Below, piece after piece: positions 61,779 to 64,000 of a DNA stretch of 64,000 nt (the first letter of the stretch is position 1; the number at the start of each line of letters is the position of its first letter). Origin of the DNA: UMGS1696 sp964621165 (GTDB lineage Bacteria; Bacillota; Clostridia; Oscillospirales; CAG-272); contig CAZULC010000005.1 in the NCBI GenBank assembly GCA_964621165.1, positions 1-64,000 of the forward strand, given 5' to 3'. The notes under the pieces were generated by a model, which was not told the DNA's origin, searched no databases, and saw only the letters and a list, made by a program, of their open reading frames with translations. A program made the position numbers and the translations under genes.

Positions 61779-64000
61779 TCAGTTGATTGTCAGAAGGGTG
61801 CCGAACATGTCGGAGTTTTCCTTGAGCTTGGTTTCGTTGCCCACAGCGCAGACGCAATTCTGGTCGCAGATTTTATCAAAGAGGTCGGCGGTGGACTTGA
61901 ACTGCTCGATTGTCACGTCAAGCATTTCGGCTCTTTCGCGGAGGACGTCCTCATAGGTGGTTCCGGTCATGTAGGCAGACATGGAGCGGTCAGCCTTGCC
62001 GGACGCGGAGAGGGGTCTTTCGTAATCCGAGAAGGTGCCGATGACGAAGCGGTTCAGCTCTTTTTCGTCAATCTGGCATTCGCGGACGTACTTGCCGGTT
62101 CCACGATAGACCTCGAGGGTTTCCTTGAGCTTGGGGTCGCGGAAGGATGAGAACTGCACGTTTCCGTTTGGTCCGCCGAATCCTACACCGCAGCCGTACG
62201 CGCCACCCTTTACACGAATCTGCTGATAGAGCCAGTCCGCGTTGACCGCCGTCTTTACGACCTGCATTACGCCGTTGTAGGAAATGCCCTCAAAGCCGAG
62301 GTTGCCCGCAACGCCCACGTACTGCACCTGTGAGGGAACAAGGATTCCTTCGTTCTTCTTTTCAGGAACAAAGTCGACGAATTCGCCGAGGTCGGGGTGA
62401 GGAAGGTTTTCGAGGGACGCCATGAACTTGGGCAGAGCCTTGTCAACGGCTTCGATTCCGGCTTCGTCAGCGGAGAGGGAGAGGACGGTATTCTTGCAGG
62501 AGAAGACGTAATCCCGTACTTTTGTGAGGTTTTCCACAAGTTCCGGCGCTCTTTCGTCAAAGTGGTCGAGAAGGTCGCAGATGAAGAGGTAATAGTCAAT
62601 GCCGCCGGTGAGCTGGTTGTAGCATTCCTGCTTTGAGAAGTAGGAACGCGCTCTTGCCGTAGCCACGGAGTTGCCGTTGGAGATGATATTGTTCCGCTTA
62701 TCGGACTTGATTTCTGCGAGAAGGTCGCGGAGTCTCTTGGTATCGTCGAACTTGGTGGTCTTTATCATTTCCTCAGCCAGCTCGAGGGCAAGCGGAGCCT
62801 TATCTGAGAGGGACTTTGCGTAAACCCAGAAGTAGGGCTTGTACTCGTCGAACTTTCCGCGGGGGGAATAGGTCGAGTGTCCCGTCCAGAGTCCGCCGAG
62901 GTTGAGCATTATGTCCACGTTCAGCTCGTTACAGGTATGCTTTTCCGTGTCCACACGTCCGAGGAAGCTGCGGAGGAGGGTCAGGTAGGGGAGGTATTTT
63001 TGCGGAAGTTTACCGATATCGAAGAACAGCTGCATGTATGTGATTCCGCTGGTGTCCACGTCATGTAATACGGTTTTCACTCCGCCGACGGTGGTTTCCT
63101 TATTATAGAAGGGAGTTGTGTCCCGTGGAATGTCCGCCCGGTCGATGACGGGGATGCAGTTCAGCTCTTCCTCGGTGGGCTCGTGGCTCTGGTATTCACG
63201 GAGAGCCTTGGTGTCGTCGACGATTTTCTGCACCTCAGCCGGTGTGAGGGAAGCCTTATACGCGGCAAGCTTTTCTTTCAGTGCGGCGTTCTTTTTGTCG
63301 ATAAGTCCCTGCTCAGGCTCGATTGTGATGAGGACGCTGTGGTCGGAATTGAAGAAATACTTCTTGATGAGGTCCTCGTAGTAGCCCGTGCCGACCTTAG
63401 CCTTAGCCTTGGCGAAACAGTCGAGGTAGCTCATGTAGTTGAAAGCAGCGCTGTCGTCGTAGAGCCATGACTGGAGAATGTCGTTTGCGACGTCAAGGCC
63501 TCTGGGGTAGCCGTTGTAGTTGGCCTCGCGGAAGCGGAATTCCTGGGAGTTAAGAGCGGCGGTGATTGCCTTTTCGTTGACCCCCTTTTCAACCTGCTCT
63601 TTGAGAACATCCATTATGATATTGTAGAACTTCTCCGTATCCTCAGCCTTTGCGTACTTCGCGCATATGGAGAAGGCGTCGTCAATCTGGTGTGAGTCGT
63701 AGAAGCCGAACACGTCCTCGCCGATTCCAGCGTCAAGAAGAGCCTGCTTAACCGGTGCTCCATCGGCGTTAAAGAGAACGAATGCCAGTGTGCGGCATGC
63801 TAACGCTTCATCTGCGTCCAGGTTGGAGCCGCCCATTGTTGAATAAACGAGGTAGGACTTGCCCTCTGTGGGGTCGGTCTGACCTACGGAATAGGTGGCG
63901 TGAACTCTCTTAGGCTCAGCCTGACCGAAGTGGGCCTGACGTGCGACTTCCGAGTGGGGGTCGATTGCGTCGAAGTGGGAGAGATAGTTTTCGTCCATGA
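61779..64000 (-). CDS. M16C-family insulinase-type peptidase, C-terminal part (cut by window edge)
   Basis: At least 739 residues are inside the window, and the open frame runs to its end. Members of this presequence-protease/Cym1-like family are about 970 residues, so the N-terminal zinc domain with HxxEH lies beyond base 64000; the Met at 63998 is probably internal. What remains is the middle and C-terminal halves: KSYLVYSTMGGSNLDADEAL, the M16C-associated domain, and the C-terminal RVKGGAYGCGVGFGGPNGNV loop that contacts substrate. These are ATP-independent peptide-degrading clamshell proteases; no signal peptide can be judged. Confidence 0.88.
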   Translation of the reverse strand, partial: MDENYLSHFDAIDPHSEVARQAHFGQAEPKRVHATYSVGQTDPTEGKSYLVYSTMGGSNLDADEALACRTLAFVLFNADGAPVKQALLDAGIGEDVFGFYDSHQIDDAFSICAKYAKAEDTEKFYNIIMDVLKEQVEKGVNEKAITAALNSQEFRFREANYNGYPRGLDVANDILQSWLYDDSAAFNYMSYLDCFAKAKAKVGTGYYEDLIKKYFFNSDHSVLITIEPEQGLIDKKNAALKEKLAAYKASLTPAEVQKIVDDTKALREYQSHEPTEEELNCIPVIDRADIPRDTTPFYNKETTVGGVKTVLHDVDTSGITYMQLFFDIGKLPQKYLPYLTLLRSFLGRVDTEKHTCNELNVDIMLNLGGLWTGHSTYSPRGKFDEYKPYFWVYAKSLSDKAPLALELAEEMIKTTKFDDTKRLRDLLAEIKSDKRNNIISNGNSVATARARSYFSKQECYNQLTGGIDYYLFICDLLDHFDERAPELVENLTKVRDYVFSCKNTVLSLSADEAGIEAVDKALPKFMASLENLPHPDLGEFVDFVPEKKNEGILVPSQVQYVGVAGNLGFEGISYNGVMQVVKTAVNADWLYQQIRVKGGAYGCGVGFGGPNGNVQFSSFRDPKLKETLEVYRGTGKYVRECQIDEKELNRFVIGTFSDYERPLSASGKADRSMSAYMTGTTYEDVLRERAEMLDVTIEQFKSTADLFDKICDQNCVCAVGNETKLKENSDMFGTLLTIN

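Overview
The window looks like a chromosomal segment of an anaerobic, Gram-positive-type Firmicute, most likely Clostridia and probably near Oscillospirales. This rests on four things seen here: near-consensus sigma-A promoters (TTGACA-N17-TATAAT) and strong AGGAGG-type ribosome binding sites; a tRNA-sensing T-box leader; the ylm/sepF/divIVA/lspA/rluD block; and a PerR / reverse-rubrerythrin / rubredoxin operon typical of strict anaerobes. I see no rRNA, tRNA, CRISPR array, phage or transposase gene. Most of the window is housekeeping with accessory pieces between.

Layout. 1-2.2 kb: two hydrolases (minus). 2.3-6.7 kb: pheS-pheT and a phosphoribosyltransferase. 6.8-7.5 kb: a frameshifted winged-helix regulator. 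7.7-12.6 kb: htpG with an unknown protein immediately behind it, then a phosphoglucomutase. 12.6-14.6 kb: a decayed response regulator / ABC ATPase / histidine kinase locus with many frameshifts. 14.7-19.5 kb: an intracellular alpha-L-fucosidase, one copy of a dispersed structured repeat, a small zinc-ribbon membrane protein, a P-loop ATPase and ilvE. 19.6-21.2 kb: an S-layer-homology protein behind a highly folded leader. 21.3-24.5 kb: a trpXYZ-type tryptophan ABC transporter behind a T-box whose specifier reads UGG (Trp). 24.6-26.5 kb: a frameshifted acetyltransferase divergent from an organophosphate-type MFS transporter.

26.6-28.3 kb: perR, reverse rubrerythrin, a BFD-like [2Fe-2S] protein and rubredoxin, a peroxide-defence operon. 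28.3-36.3 kb: a YerB-like lipoprotein, an M28 peptidase with embedded membrane helices, a small membrane protein, asnS, an orphan solute-binding lipoprotein and a TetM-like translation GTPase. 36.5-42.9 kb: nifS-nifU, then potABCD behind a 400-nt leader. 42.9-50.8 kb (minus): the envelope/division block HlyD-like protein, yggS, sepF, yggT, ylmH, divIVA, lspA, rluD and an acetyltransferase. 50.9-55.0 kb: the second repeat copy, then capA-like, rbfA, nrnA and truB (minus). 55.1-60.2 kb: yhaO-yhaN nuclease/ATPase pair and glpK. 60.2-64 kb: a row of tetraloop hairpins, a secreted discoidin-like protein with a PQTFD tail, and an M16C peptidase cut by the window edge.

The most unusual signals are non-coding or degenerate. 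They are the two-copy imperfect-palindrome element (16.2 kb minus, 50.9 kb plus), the three-way-junction leader before the SLH gene, the long potABCD leader, the five-hairpin array after glpK, and the concentration of frameshifts in accessory genes while the housekeeping genes are intact. No clear new defence or biosynthetic system was found.
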